Assembly: GCA_050950205.1 (NCBI GenBank)
Contig: JBMNHF010000010.1
Coordinates: 310,001 to 374,000 of the forward strand
Reading direction: 5' to 3'
DNA length: 64,000 bases
Origin: WRAV01 sp050950205
GTDB taxonomy: Bacteria > Bacillota > Clostridia > Oscillospirales > Ruminococcaceae
The notes under the pieces were generated by a model. It saw only the letters and a program-made list of their open reading frames with translations, had not been told where the DNA came from and did not search any database. Positions within the stretch are counted from its first letter, which is position 1, and each line of letters begins with the position of its first letter. Shown one piece after another: positions 1 to 8,878 of this stretch. The position numbers were made by a program, and so were the translations under genes.

Positions 1-4
1 TAAT

Positions 5-520
5 ATGATATTTTTCCGAAAGTTTCGGAGATTTCGTTCAGATGTGATTGCTGAATTTTATCTCCACATTCGCCCGCTGCTGGAACATCCCCAAGTGCAG
101 GAGCTGGGCAACTACATACAGCACAACTGTCATTCCCGGCTCAACCATTGTCTGGACGTAGCGTATTTTAGTTTTTTTATTGCCAAACTGCTGGGGTGGG
201 ACAGCAAAAGCGCTGCCCGAGGCGGGCTTTTGCATGACCTTTTCCTCTATGACCGGAAGAAAAACAAGGAGGAAGCTCACCGGCATCTGCGCAGACACCC
301 CATCACCGCTTTGGAAAATGCCAGAAAGATCTGCACCCTCAACAAGGTGGAGGAGGATATCATCCGCCGCCACATGTGGCTGATTACGCTGGTGCCCCCC
401 CGCTACAAGGAGGGCTACATCGTCACCTTTGTGGATAAATACTGTGCCTTGCGGGAAGCAATCATCAGTCATCGCAACAGTCGCAGAGCGTTGGCTTTGG
501 CGGCGGCAGGTGCGGCGTAA
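5..520 (+). CDS. HD-domain family protein
   Basis: A 171-residue protein with the pattern of an HD metal-dependent phosphohydrolase. His48 lies in NHCLDVA, the His-Asp doublet is at 77-78 in GLLHDLF, a further His is at 123 (RRHMW), and a closing Asp is at 144 (VDKY). These are the usual metal ligands of the fold. The N-terminus is basic and has no signal peptide, so it is probably cytoplasmic. The substrate cannot be told from sequence; HD proteins of this size act on nucleotides or other phosphate esters. Only four bases precede the ATG, so the ribosome site cannot be seen and the true start could be upstream of the window. It is followed by its own hairpin terminator and looks independent of the biotin cluster downstream. 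Confidence 0.8.
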   Translation: MIFFRKFRRFRSDVIAEFYLHIRPLLEHPQVQELGNYIQHNCHSRLNHCLDVAYFSFFIAKLLGWDSKSAARGGLLHDLFLYDRKKNKEEAHRHLRRHPITALENARKICTLNKVEEDIIRRHMWLITLVPPRYKEGYIVTFVDKYCALREAIISHRNSRRALALAAAGAA

Positions 521-561
521 AGTTTTGTTCCCTTAAAAAATCAGATTGCCTAAGCAGCTAA

Positions 562-600
562 GCTGCACCGTTTGGAAAAAGACGGTGCGGCTTATTGTTT
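562..600 (+). terminator. Rho-independent terminator after the HD gene
   Basis: A ten-pair stem (GCTGCACCGT with ACGGTGCGGC, one G-U pair) closes a ten-base loop. It is followed by the T-rich tail TTATTGTTT. Confidence 0.75.
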
Positions 601-978
601 GTCCGCATACAACCTTTGGGTATCTCCAAAATAACCGCAAGAGCAATATGGGGTTTTGGGATTTGAAGCATCGGATGATTTTTGCACCAGCCCATAGGAT
701 AAAAATTCATAAGAGGGGCAGTTCTAGTATTAGCAGACGCCTGTAGGGTGAGAAAATTTGCAAAAGGCTCCGCTCAGGGGTGGACAACGGTAGGGAATTT
801 TTGCTAATCTACTTTAGGAAAAATTTCGTCATCCCCTTTTTATTGATGGTTAAGCGGTTGGCAGCAGTTTTTTCTAAGAGAGTAGCACCATAATCCTGTC
901 GCAGAACCCTGATTTTTTATACATTTTCCCACCCTTTCATTCTTAATATCAATTTATGATAAAAAAAGAGTTTTTTAG

Positions 979-1007
979 TTGAGAGTTGAGAATTTTTCGT
1001 GTATACT
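979..1007 (+). promoter_or_regulatory. Sigma-A-type promoter of the biotin cluster
   Basis: TTGAGA and TATACT are separated by 17 bases and lie about 65 bases before the carboxyltransferase ATG. A weaker second candidate starts at TTGACA near 1025. Confidence 0.6.
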
Positions 1008-1072
1008 TTAACATGATTACAATTTTGACAATGTTATAACGATGCAAAATATACACGGATGGAGGAACCTAG

Positions 1073-2446
1073 ATGAGTGCACAAACCTTTCGGCAGGCGC
1101 GGGATATGTTGGGGAAACCCTCACCCGCCCGAGAGCGGCTGGCTATGCTGTTCGATGCGGATTCCTTTGTGGAGCTGGACGGCTTTGTCATGACGGGTGA
1201 TGAGCCGGCCGGCGTAGTCTGCGGCTATGGCGCTGTAATGGGAAGCCCGGCCTGTGCCTTTGCCCAGGATGGAAGCGGATTTGGTAGGGCTCAGGCCACC
1301 AAGATAGCAAAGCTCTATGATCTGGCTCTTAAAACCGGTATTCCGGTGGTGGGCATTTACGACAGCGCCGGAGCACGGGTGGCGGAAGGAGCCGACGTGC
1401 TGGCGGCTTACAGCGAACTGCTGCTGCGTATTAACAACCTTTCCGGCGTAGTGCCCCAAATCTCTTTGGTGGCGGGAACCTGCGCAGGGTCTTCTGCCTT
1501 GTTGGCCTGCTGCGCCGATTTTGTAGTAATGACCAAGGACGCCCAGTTCTTCATGACCCCTCCCGCCCTTTCTCAGGACAAGGTGGAGGGGGCAGGCACC
1601 GCAGAAGCGGCAGCCAAAGCGGGGATTGCCCATGTGGTGGCAGACACCGATGCCGAGGCTATCGATGCGGTCAAACAGATGCTGATTCGCCTTCCCCTCA
1701 ACAATTTGGCGGCATCCCCTGTTCTTGATTTTGCAGCCCCTGCAGAGGCGCTGCCTGCCGCCGGAGCACCCGGTAAGGACTTGGCCGCTGCCTTCTGCGA
1801 TTCCGGCAGTGTGGTGGAGCTGCTGGGCGGCTTTGCCGACGATTGCGCCTATACCGCTTTGGCCTCTATGGCCGGATACCCGGTGGGCATTGTGGCGGCT
1901 TCCGGCAAGCTCTGTGCTGATGGCTGCAACAAAATTGCCAAGCTGGTCAATGTCTGCGATGCGTTCCAGATTCCCGTTGTGACCTTTGTAAACGCCGCCG
2001 GCTTTGAGCCTTCTTCCAAGGCGGAGCTTTGCGGGTCGGTGCGGGAGATGGCCAAACTGTCCCACGTTTACGCCGAAGCAACCACTGCCAAGGTGGCGGT
2101 GATTACCGGAAAAGCCTACGGAGCTGCCTATGTGGCACTGGCGGGAAGAGCCGCCAACTCCGATTACACCATTGCATGGCCCGATGCCGTCATCTCTCCT
2201 CTGGAGCCTCAGACTGCAGTGGCCTTCCTGTACGCAGACAAGATTACTGCCGAAAAATCCAGGGAGCAGGTGCAGGCAGAGTACGAGCAAGGCGAGGCTT
2301 CCGCTTTGGCAGCTGCCAAGGCAGGCCATCTGGACGATGTGATTTCCCCCGAGGTGACCCGCCCTGCCATTCTGGCGGCGCTGGATCTTCTCTCGGCCAA
2401 GCGGGTGAGCCGTCATCCCAAAAAGCACGGCAACCTGCCTTTGTAA
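1073..2446 (+). CDS. Biotin-dependent acyl-CoA carboxyltransferase subunit (12S / MmdA / PccB-like)
   Basis: A 457-residue member of the carboxyltransferase (crotonase-fold) family. It moves the carboxyl group between carboxybiotin and an acyl-CoA. The N-terminal half carries the family's acyl-CoA site (VGIYDSAGARVAEG near 93-106; LVAGTCAGSSALL near 132-144). The C-terminal half carries the carboxybiotin site (TFVNAAGFEPSSKAE; ITGKAYGAAYVALAGR). The usual length is about 510 residues, so this is a short version. ATG 1073 follows GGAGG at good spacing. The next two genes encode a biotin carrier and an oxaloacetate/pyruvate carboxyltransferase, so the three together match the 12S, 1.3S and 5S subunits of transcarboxylase. 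Methylmalonyl-CoA or malonyl-CoA is the likely substrate, but the sequence does not decide between them. Confidence 0.85.
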   Translation: MSAQTFRQARDMLGKPSPARERLAMLFDADSFVELDGFVMTGDEPAGVVCGYGAVMGSPACAFAQDGSGFGRAQATKIAKLYDLALKTGIPVVGIYDSAGARVAEGADVLAAYSELLLRINNLSGVVPQISLVAGTCAGSSALLACCADFVVMTKDAQFFMTPPALSQDKVEGAGTAEAAAKAGIAHVVADTDAEAIDAVKQMLIRLPLNNLAASPVLDFAAPAEALPAAGAPGKDLAAAFCDSGSVVELLGGFADDCAYTALASMAGYPVGIVAASGKLCADGCNKIAKLVNVCDAFQIPVVTFVNAAGFEPSSKAELCGSVREMAKLSHVYAEATTAKVAVITGKAYGAAYVALAGRAANSDYTIAWPDAVISPLEPQTAVAFLYADKITAEKSREQVQAEYEQGEASALAAAKAGHLDDVISPEVTRPAILAALDLLSAKRVSRHPKKHGNLPL

Positions 2447-2621
2447 CCAGGAGCTAAGATCTTCGGATTTTTCCCCTTTTCCACGCGGTATTCTGTGGGC
2501 AAGCTCTATCGGCTAAAGGCATGCACTGCCATAGAGCGTGCCGCAAATGACATCCCATGTCAAATGATGATTAAATGAGCGGACCAAAAAGCTCCGCGAA
2601 GTATTAGGAGGAGTAAAAGAT

Positions 2622-3036
2622 ATGAAACGTTTTCAAGTAACCGTTAACGGAACTGCATATGATGTACAGGTACAGGAAGTTGCAGCAGGTGCTTCTGCCC
2701 CCGCCCCTGCCCCCCGCTCCTGCGGCTGCTCCGGCTCCCGCTGCTGCCCCCGCTCCCGCTCCTGCGGCTGCCCCTGCTGCTCCCGCTCCCGCTCCTGCGG
2801 CTGCCCCTGCTGCTCCCGCCGGCTCTGTTCAGGTAACTGCCCCCATGCCCGGCAACATCTGGGAAGTGAAGGCCACCGTTGGACAGCAGGTCAAACGAGG
2901 CGATGTGCTTCTGGTTCTGGAAGCCATGAAGATGGAAAACGAAATTGTAGCACCTTCCGAAGGCACCGTAGCCAGCATCCATGTCAACAAGGGGGATGCC
3001 GTAGACACCGGCGCTTTGCTGGTTTCGCTCAACTAA
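2622..3036 (+). CDS. Biotin carboxyl carrier protein (1.3S-like), reading frame broken in the Ala-Pro linker
   Basis: The protein should have three parts: a family-typical N-terminus (KRFQVTVNGTAYDV), a long Ala-Pro linker, and a biotinyl domain ending near 3036 with the biotinylation motif EAMKMEN. As read, the N-terminus and the biotinyl domain are in different frames. The break lies in a run of six C at 2710-2715. With five C the two halves join into one 137-residue protein with a clean Ala-Pro linker, close to the 123 residues of the propionibacterial 1.3S subunit. ATG 2622 has a good AGGAGG. Read literally, the frame from 2622 runs into a Cys/Arg/Ser-rich nonsense tail that ends at 3074. 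This is either a sequencing error in a very GC-rich tract or a true mutation; the well-kept biotin domain favours the former. Confidence 0.8.
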
Positions 3037-3061
3037 ACCACAGCGAGAGGAGAATGGCAAT

Positions 3062-4462
3062 ATGGCCAACATAAAAATATGTGAAACCGTCCTGCGGGAC
3101 GCTCACCAAAGCCTCATCGCCACCCGCATGTCCTTAAACGATATGCTGCCCATGCTGGAAGCTCTGGATGAAGTGGGCTTTTGGTCGGTAGAAATGTGGG
3201 GCGGCGCCACCTTTGACAGCTGTATCCGCTTTCTGGACGAAGACCCCTGGGAGCGGCTGCGGACCATTAAAAAATATATGCCCAACACCAAAATGCAGAT
3301 GCTCTTCCGGGGGCAGAACATGCTGGGCTACCGCCACTATGCCGACGATGTGGTGGAGTACTTTGTCAAGAAGATGGTGGAAAACGGCATCGACGTTATC
3401 CGCATCTTTGACGCCCTCAACGACATCCGCAACCTGGAAACCGCCATTCGTTCCGCCAAGGCGGAAGGCGCCCATGTACAGGTTGCCCTGAGCTACACCT
3501 TAAGCCCGGTTCACTCCAACGAGTATTTTGTCAAATACGCAAAGGAGTTGGAGCAAACCGGAGCCGATTCCATCTGCATTAAGGATATGGCGGGGCTGAT
3601 CACTCCTTACGCCGCCTACGAGCTGGTGCGGGATCTCAAGGCCACCCTTTCGGTGCCGGTGCATCTTCACACCCACTACACTTCGGGCCTGGCTTCCATG
3701 GCCATCATCAAGGCCGCCGAAGCCGGGGTGGATATCATCGATACCGCCATGTCCCCTCTGGCCCTTGGTACCTCCCACGCCCCCACCGAGTCCATCGTGG
3801 CTGCGTTCCAGGGCACCCCTTACGATACGGGGCTGGATCTGAAAAAGCTAAACGTGGTGCGGGAACATGTGGCCAAACTTCGGGACAAATACCTGGAAAA
3901 CGGCCTCTTAAATCCCAAGGTGATGGGAGTAGACGCCAACACCCTGCTGTATCAGGTGCCGGGCGGCATGCTCTCCAACCTTATCAGTCAGCTGGCTCAG
4001 GCTGGAAAATCCGATCAGCTGGAAGCTGTGCTTAACGAGATTCCCAGCGTCCGCAAAGATTCGGGCTATCCTCCTCTGGTTACTCCCACCTCCCAGATTG
4101 TGGGAACCCAGGCGGTGCTGAACGTGATTGCCGGTGAGCGCTACAAGATGGTTTCCAAGGAGTTTAAGGCCTTGGTGCGGGGCGAGTATGGACGCACCCC
4201 CGCTCCCATCGATCCCGAATTCCGCAGAAAGATTATCGGGGACGACGAGCCCATCGAGTGCCGTCCCGCCGATTTGATTCCCGCCGAGCTGGATAAGCTC
4301 AAGGGCGAGCTGCCCCAAAAGTACAACGAGCAGGAGGAAGACGTTCTGACTCTGGCCATGTTCCCTCAGGTGGCTCCCAAATTCTTCGAATCCCGCTCCA
4401 ACAAAAAGTACGGGATTGACAGCGCCCATGCTATCCCTGCCCAGCAGGTGCATCCCGTCTAA
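3062..4462 (+). CDS. Oxaloacetate decarboxylase alpha / transcarboxylase 5S-type subunit
   Basis: A 466-residue TIM-barrel carboxyltransferase of the pyruvate carboxylase/OadA/5S family. It exchanges CO2 between oxaloacetate or pyruvate and carboxybiotin. Metal and catalytic residues are visible: Asp13 in VLRDAHQS, Lys174 in ICIKDMAG (the lysine that is carbamylated in this family), and His203 and His205 in HLHTHYT. Typical OadA proteins have about 590 residues with a fused biotin domain. This one stops before it, consistent with the separate carrier encoded just upstream. ATG 3062 has GAGAGGAG in front. The operon ends at a strong terminator 20 bases later. No carboxybiotin decarboxylase beta subunit lies nearby, so a soluble transcarboxylase is a reasonable reading, though a beta subunit elsewhere cannot be excluded. 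Confidence 0.88.
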   Translation: MANIKICETVLRDAHQSLIATRMSLNDMLPMLEALDEVGFWSVEMWGGATFDSCIRFLDEDPWERLRTIKKYMPNTKMQMLFRGQNMLGYRHYADDVVEYFVKKMVENGIDVIRIFDALNDIRNLETAIRSAKAEGAHVQVALSYTLSPVHSNEYFVKYAKELEQTGADSICIKDMAGLITPYAAYELVRDLKATLSVPVHLHTHYTSGLASMAIIKAAEAGVDIIDTAMSPLALGTSHAPTESIVAAFQGTPYDTGLDLKKLNVVREHVAKLRDKYLENGLLNPKVMGVDANTLLYQVPGGMLSNLISQLAQAGKSDQLEAVLNEIPSVRKDSGYPPLVTPTSQIVGTQAVLNVIAGERYKMVSKEFKALVRGEYGRTPAPIDPEFRRKIIGDDEPIECRPADLIPAELDKLKGELPQKYNEQEEDVLTLAMFPQVAPKFFESRSNKKYGIDSAHAIPAQQVHPV

Positions 4463-4481
4463 GGGAATCTAAAAACCCAAC

Positions 4482-4508
4482 AAAAAGCCGCCGGATGGCG
4501 GCTTTTTT
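4482..4508 (+). terminator. Terminator of the biotin cluster
   Basis: The stem AAAAAGCCGCC / GGCGGCTTTTT has a four-base loop and ends in a run of six T. Confidence 0.9.
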
Positions 4509-4533
4509 GATTGGCTAGAACCCCCTTAACAAC

Positions 4534-4566
4534 AATGCCCGGCCCCAAAAGAAGGGCGGGCATTTT
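4534..4566. terminator. Hairpin between convergent genes
   Basis: AATGCCCG pairs with CGGGCATT, extended inside by GCCC/GGGC, and TTTTG follows on the plus strand. It lies between the biotin cluster and the convergent deacetylase gene, so it may serve the minus-strand gene or both. Confidence 0.5.
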
Positions 4567-4583
4567 GTGATAGAAAGCATACT

Positions 4584-5552
4584 CTATGCCAATTCCCACT
4601 TGCCGAATTCCAGGCCCTTTGCCCGGATCAGGTCAATGGCCTCGCCCAGCACCTCCGTATTGGTGCGGGAAACGGCATGGAGCAGATAGATGGCTCCGGG
4701 GTGAGCGTTTTCTACAATCTTTTCCTGCGCTTCGATGGTCAGCGGCTGATTTTTGACGTCCCAGTCATTGTGGGCAAAGGACCAAAATACCGATTTATAA
4801 CCCAACGACTGCACCAAAGCCAACAGCTGCTCGTTGTAGCAGCCTTCGGGAAAGCGGAACAGGGTCATTTCATAATCAAAGTCTTTTTTCACCATCTCGT
4901 GGAGGGCCATCAGATCCTTGGCGGCCTCGGCAAGGGGAAGATCGGCGTAGTTGGGGTGCTTGTTGGAGTGGTTGCCCAACACATGGCCTTCGTCAATCAT
5001 GCGGCGAACCAGATCGGGATGGGTTTTGACAAAGTGCCCGGTGACAAAAAAGACGGCAGAAACATTTTTTTCCTTCAGCGTATCCAGAATGGCAGGGGTG
5101 TAGCCGTATTCGTATCCCTCGTCAAAGGTGAGGTATACCCGGTCCGAATCGGGCAGGATAAAATAGGCATCGTATTTTCCCAGCTTTTCCTGATGCACTA
5201 AGGGGCTGATGGGGCGGTTCTTTTCATCCCGACCACCGCCGCCCCACCCCCAGCCTTTTTTGGTGGCGTCCAGTTGGGCCAGGGAGGAAAAGTCGGTGCT
5301 CATGGCGGCGGCGGAGTCTTCGCTGCTCTCCGACTCCTGGGATTCTTCCGATTCCGAGCTCTCCTCTTCCGATTCTTCCTCTTTCGATTCTTCTCCGATG
5401 AGGGACATTTCCGAGTCCATTCCCTCGCTGGATTCTTCTGGAATACTGATATGGATGGAGGTTTCTTCTCCTCCCTCTCGCGATTGGCAGCCGGCCAGCG
5501 CCATAAGAGCCAGCACCAGGATGAAAGCAGTTGCTTTTTTGATTACATTCAC
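4584..5552 (-). CDS. Polysaccharide deacetylase family lipoprotein (PdaA-like)
   Basis: A secreted NodB-homology deacetylase that would remove N-acetyl (or N-acyl) groups from cell-wall sugars. The N-terminus is a lipoprotein signal ending in LMALAGC. A low-complexity Ser/Glu linker of about 60 residues follows, then the catalytic domain: LTFDEGYEYG (motif 1), HSNKHPN (metal-binding His pair, motif 2) and FRFPEGCYNE (motif 3). Motif 1 reads F-D-E-G where most family members have F-D-D-G, so one metal ligand is Glu. A GTG at 5552 is the likely start because GGAGG lies 8-12 bases upstream; the ATG at 5567 would place that Shine-Dalgarno sequence inside the gene. This gives 322 residues. It is transcribed away from the activase genes. 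The PdaA branch points to spore cortex or muramic delta-lactam work, but this is inferred. Confidence 0.85.
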   Translation of the reverse strand: MNVIKKATAFILVLALMALAGCQSREGGEETSIHISIPEESSEGMDSEMSLIGEESKEEESEEESSESEESQESESSEDSAAAMSTDFSSLAQLDATKKGWGWGGGGRDEKNRPISPLVHQEKLGKYDAYFILPDSDRVYLTFDEGYEYGYTPAILDTLKEKNVSAVFFVTGHFVKTHPDLVRRMIDEGHVLGNHSNKHPNYADLPLAEAAKDLMALHEMVKKDFDYEMTLFRFPEGCYNEQLLALVQSLGYKSVFWSFAHNDWDVKNQPLTIEAQEKIVENAHPGAIYLLHAVSRTNTEVLGEAIDLIRAKGLEFGKWELA

Positions 5553-5742
5553 GGGTTTTTCCTCCATAGTATCGTTGGGTCAACACCCAAGGGGCGAGAC
5601 CGTCTATCCATAGTGTGTACGAAAATAGAAATAATCATGCATGGACTTTTCCAGATTTGTTTAACTTTGGATGAACATTCGACATTAATTTACATTTTTG
5701 ATGAAATGTTTGTTTTGTCTCAAAACCTTAATAAAACCTTTA

Positions 5743-5771
5743 TTGACGGCTTTTCCTTTTTGGCGTATAGT
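5743..5771 (+). promoter_or_regulatory. Promoter of the activase operon
   Basis: TTGACG and TATAGT are separated by 17 bases, in the 365-base gap between the divergent deacetylase and activase genes. A small hairpin (GCCTC/GAGGC) follows at about 5881-5896 in the leader. No other gene is seen in this gap. Confidence 0.65.
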
Positions 5772-5917
5772 AAGATTGTATGTGACTATGACCCTGGGCA
5801 AAATGCCTTTGGCTGCCTTGACCTTTCTTGGCGAGGAAAGATAAAAAAGGCTTCGTTCATAAAATAACTGTTACATAGCGCCTCTTGGCGGAGGCAGGTT
5901 TAAGTTTTGGTGAGTGA

Positions 5918-8878
5918 ATGAGTTATCAGATCGGAATTGACGTAGGCTCCACCACGTTAAAAACAGTGGTGCTGGATGATAAAGGCCATATTGTAGAAAA
6001 AAGCTATCAGCGCCATTTTTCCAAAGTGCGGGAGATGACGCTGAGACATTTGGCGTCTCTGGAACCTTTGTTGGGAGAGCACTCTCTCAAGGTAGCGGTG
6101 ACCGGATCTGCAGGGCTTGGCATTGCCAAGGACAGTGAGCTGGAGTTTGTGCAGGAAGTGTTTGCCACCGCAGGAGCAGTGCGCCGCACGGCACCCGACA
6201 CCGATGTGGTGATCGAATTGGGGGGCGAGGACGCCAAAATCATCTTTTTAGGCGGAACCTTGGAAGAGCGGATGAACGGCACCTGTGCCGGAGGAACCGG
6301 CGCCTTTATCGACCAGATGGCCACCTTGCTGGATGTCACCCCCGATGAGCTGGACGAAATGAGCCTGCGGGCAGAAAAAATTTATCCCATTGCCTCCCGT
6401 TGTGGTGTGTTTGCCAAAAGTGATATTCAGCCACTGCTTAATCAGGGGGCCCGCAAAGAGGATATTGCAGCCTCCATTTTTCAGGCGGTGGTGGATCAAA
6501 CCATTACCGGGTTGGCCCAAGGAAGAAAAATTCAGGGCAAGGTTCTCTTTTTGGGGGGACCGCTCAGCTTTTTAAAGGGATTGCAGCTGCGCTTTTTGCA
6601 AACCTTGGACCTGGAGAAAGAAAACGCAGTCTTCCCCCGTTTGGCGCCCTATTTTGTGGCGTTGGGCAGTGCCTACTATGCGGGGAACCTTTCCGATAAA
6701 ACATCGATTTCTTATCACGAGCTGATGGAGCGGCTGGGGCGGGAACCCGCCAAAGACTCCGCCATCCATTGCCTGCCTCCCCTTTTTGAAAGTCAGGAGG
6801 ACTACATAGCCTTTAAAGCCCGCCACGATTCCAATACGGTGGAGCGCCGGGACATTGCTACCTATTGCGGACGGGCATACCTTGGTATCGATGCCGGCTC
6901 CACCACCACCAAGCTGGTGCTGTTGGACGATGGGGCCCGCATTTTGTACAGCCACTATGTGGGCAATGGGGGAAACCCCATCCCGGTGATTCGGGAGCAG
7001 CTGAACATCCTCTATGATTTGTGCGGGGATCGGGTTACCATTGACGCATCGGCGGTGACCGGTTACGGAGAAGAGCTGATGAAGGCCGCCTTTGGCGTAG
7101 ACTTCGGTTTGGTGGAGACGGTGGCCCACTACACCGCTGCCCGCCATTTTGATCCGTTGGTGGACTTTATCATCGACATCGGCGGACAGGACATCAAATG
7201 CTTTACCGTGCGGGACGGCGCTGTGGACAGCATCATCCTCAACGAAGCCTGCTCCTCCGGCTGCGGTTCCTTTATCGAAACCTTTGCCAAAAGCTTGGGC
7301 TATGACATTGCGGAGTTTTCCAAGCTGGCCCTCTTTTCCAAAAATCCGGTGGATTTGGGCACCCGCTGCACCGTCTTTATGAATTCCAGCGTCAAGCAGG
7401 CCCAGAAGGACGGGGCAACGGTGGAGGATATTTCTGCCGGTCTTGCCATATCGGTGATTAAAAATGCCCTGTATAAGGTGATTCGCGCCAGAAGCGCCGA
7501 CGAGCTGGGAGAACACATTGTGGTGCAGGGAGGAACCTTCCTCAACAACGCGGTGCTCCGCTCCTTTGAGCAGGAGCTGGGCCGTTCTGTCACCCGCCTT
7601 TCCATCTCTGAGCTGATGGGAGCCTATGGAGCGGCTCTCTACGCCATGGAAAACCAAAAGGGCCCCACCACTCTGATCTCCCCAAAGGAGCTGGCTGCCT
7701 TTTCCCACAAAGCGGTGGCCGCTACCTGCCACAAATGCACCAACCGCTGCTCCCTCACCGTCAATACCTTTGCCGATGGCAGGCGCTTTATCTCCGGCAA
7801 CAAATGCGAGCGGGGAGCAGGAGCTGACGAGGCGGGCAGCCTGCCCAATCTGATGGGCTATAAATACCAGCGGATTCTGGACTCCATCCCGGAGGGTAAC
7901 CAGCAAAAATCCCGTCTGCGGGTGGGGATTCCTTTGGTTCTCAATATGTACGAGAACCTGCCCTTCTGGGCTGCCTTCTTTGATGCTCTGGGCTGCCAGG
8001 TGGTGCTGTCGGGGCAGAGCAGCCGCAGCCTTTACATGAAGGGGCAACACACCATTCCCTCCGACACCGTCTGTTACCCCGCCAAGCTGGTGCACGGCCA
8101 TATGGAGGAACTGGTGGAACAGGGAGTGGATGTCATCTTTTACCCCTGTATGACCTATAACTTTGACGAGGGCATTGCAGACAACTGCTACAATTGCCCG
8201 GTGGTGGCCTATTACCCCGAATCCATTGCTGCCAATGTGGAAAGCGTGCAGCGCACCCGCTTTTTGTATCCCCACCTGAGCCTAGTGGACGAGACAGTTT
8301 TTGTCCGGCGGATTTACCGGATTTTGCGGGATGTGATTCCCGGACTGAAAAAATCCGAGGTTGCCAAAGGGGCAAAGGCTGCCTACGCTGCCTATGCCAC
8401 CTACCGGCAGGATGTGGTGGAGGCGGGGCAAGCGGCCCTTGCCTACGCCCGGGAGCAGAACAAAAAGGTGATTATGATGGCCTGCCGGCCCTACCACGTG
8501 GACCCGGAGATCAACCACGGCATCGACAAGCTGCTCACCTCCTTGGGCTTTGTCATCGTTACCGACGACTGCGTGGCCCATCTGGAGGGCAAACGCTCCT
8601 ACAATGTGCTCAACCAGTGGACCTACCATGCCAGGATGTACAATGCCGCTCACTTTACCGTAGGGCAACCCCATATGGAGATGGTGCAGCTGGTGAGTTT
8701 TGGCTGTGGACTGGACGCCGTTACCAGCGATGAAATCAAAGACATTTTGCGCCGGGGCGGCAAGCTCTACACCCAATTAAAAATTGACGAAATCAACAAT
8801 CTGGGCGCTGTCAAAATCCGATTGCGCAGCCTGTTGGCCGCCATGGAAGAACGGGAGGTGACGGTTGGTGCGCGATAA
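5918..8878 (+). CDS. Acyl-CoA dehydratase activase, double ASKHA domain plus DUF2229
   Basis: A 986-residue relative of the 2-hydroxyacyl-CoA dehydratase activators (BadF/BcrA/HgdC family), which use ATP to push an electron into a dehydratase. There are two ASKHA ATPase modules. The first has IGIDVGSTTLKTVV, CAGGTGAFIDQM and ASRCGVFAKSDIQ. The second begins near residue 325 with LGIDAGSTTTKLVLL, then CSSGCGSF and GTRCTVFMNSS. The Cys residues in CxGG/SxC and SRC/TRC are those expected to hold the bridging [4Fe-4S] cluster. After residue 600 comes TCHKCTNRCSL with further Cys, then a DUF2229-like region. In many Clostridia this architecture is one protein of about 1,400 residues; here the C-terminal part is a separate, overlapping gene. 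The electron acceptor and physiological substrate are unknown. Confidence 0.85.
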   Translation: MSYQIGIDVGSTTLKTVVLDDKGHIVEKSYQRHFSKVREMTLRHLASLEPLLGEHSLKVAVTGSAGLGIAKDSELEFVQEVFATAGAVRRTAPDTDVVIELGGEDAKIIFLGGTLEERMNGTCAGGTGAFIDQMATLLDVTPDELDEMSLRAEKIYPIASRCGVFAKSDIQPLLNQGARKEDIAASIFQAVVDQTITGLAQGRKIQGKVLFLGGPLSFLKGLQLRFLQTLDLEKENAVFPRLAPYFVALGSAYYAGNLSDKTSISYHELMERLGREPAKDSAIHCLPPLFESQEDYIAFKARHDSNTVERRDIATYCGRAYLGIDAGSTTTKLVLLDDGARILYSHYVGNGGNPIPVIREQLNILYDLCGDRVTIDASAVTGYGEELMKAAFGVDFGLVETVAHYTAARHFDPLVDFIIDIGGQDIKCFTVRDGAVDSIILNEACSSGCGSFIETFAKSLGYDIAEFSKLALFSKNPVDLGTRCTVFMNSSVKQAQKDGATVEDISAGLAISVIKNALYKVIRARSADELGEHIVVQGGTFLNNAVLRSFEQELGRSVTRLSISELMGAYGAALYAMENQKGPTTLISPKELAAFSHKAVAATCHKCTNRCSLTVNTFADGRRFISGNKCERGAGADEAGSLPNLMGYKYQRILDSIPEGNQQKSRLRVGIPLVLNMYENLPFWAAFFDALGCQVVLSGQSSRSLYMKGQHTIPSDTVCYPAKLVHGHMEELVEQGVDVIFYPCMTYNFDEGIADNCYNCPVVAYYPESIAANVESVQRTRFLYPHLSLVDETVFVRRIYRILRDVIPGLKKSEVAKGAKAAYAAYATYRQDVVEAGQAALAYAREQNKKVIMMACRPYHVDPEINHGIDKLLTSLGFVIVTDDCVAHLEGKRSYNVLNQWTYHARMYNAAHFTVGQPHMEMVQLVSFGCGLDAVTSDEIKDILRRGGKLYTQLKIDEINNLGAVKIRLRSLLAAMEEREVTVGAR

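Larger units (their letters stand above)
521..1072. other. Intergenic region upstream of the biotin cluster
   Basis: After the terminator the sequence becomes AT-rich and I see no convincing gene. A 66-codon frame at 546-746 starts inside the terminator hairpin and resembles no family. The last 100 bases hold the promoter of the carboxyltransferase cluster. An inverted repeat TAACAT...ATGTTA lies at about 1009-1037, just after the -10 box, and could be an operator. Confidence 0.5.

Noticed and set aside
546..746. A 66-codon frame after the HD gene
   Set aside because: It starts inside a terminator hairpin and has no ribosome site or family features.
1121..2428. A 435-codon open frame on the minus strand
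   Set aside because: It is opposite the carboxyltransferase gene, whose family match is clear.
2691..2830. A repeat-rich C/G tract that might be a CRISPR or satellite
   Set aside because: It is the Ala-Pro linker of the biotin carrier protein. The repeats encode Pro-Ala-Ala units, without spacers.
6572..8275. A 567-codon open frame on the minus strand
   Set aside because: It is opposite the activase gene, with no ribosome site and no recognisable domain.
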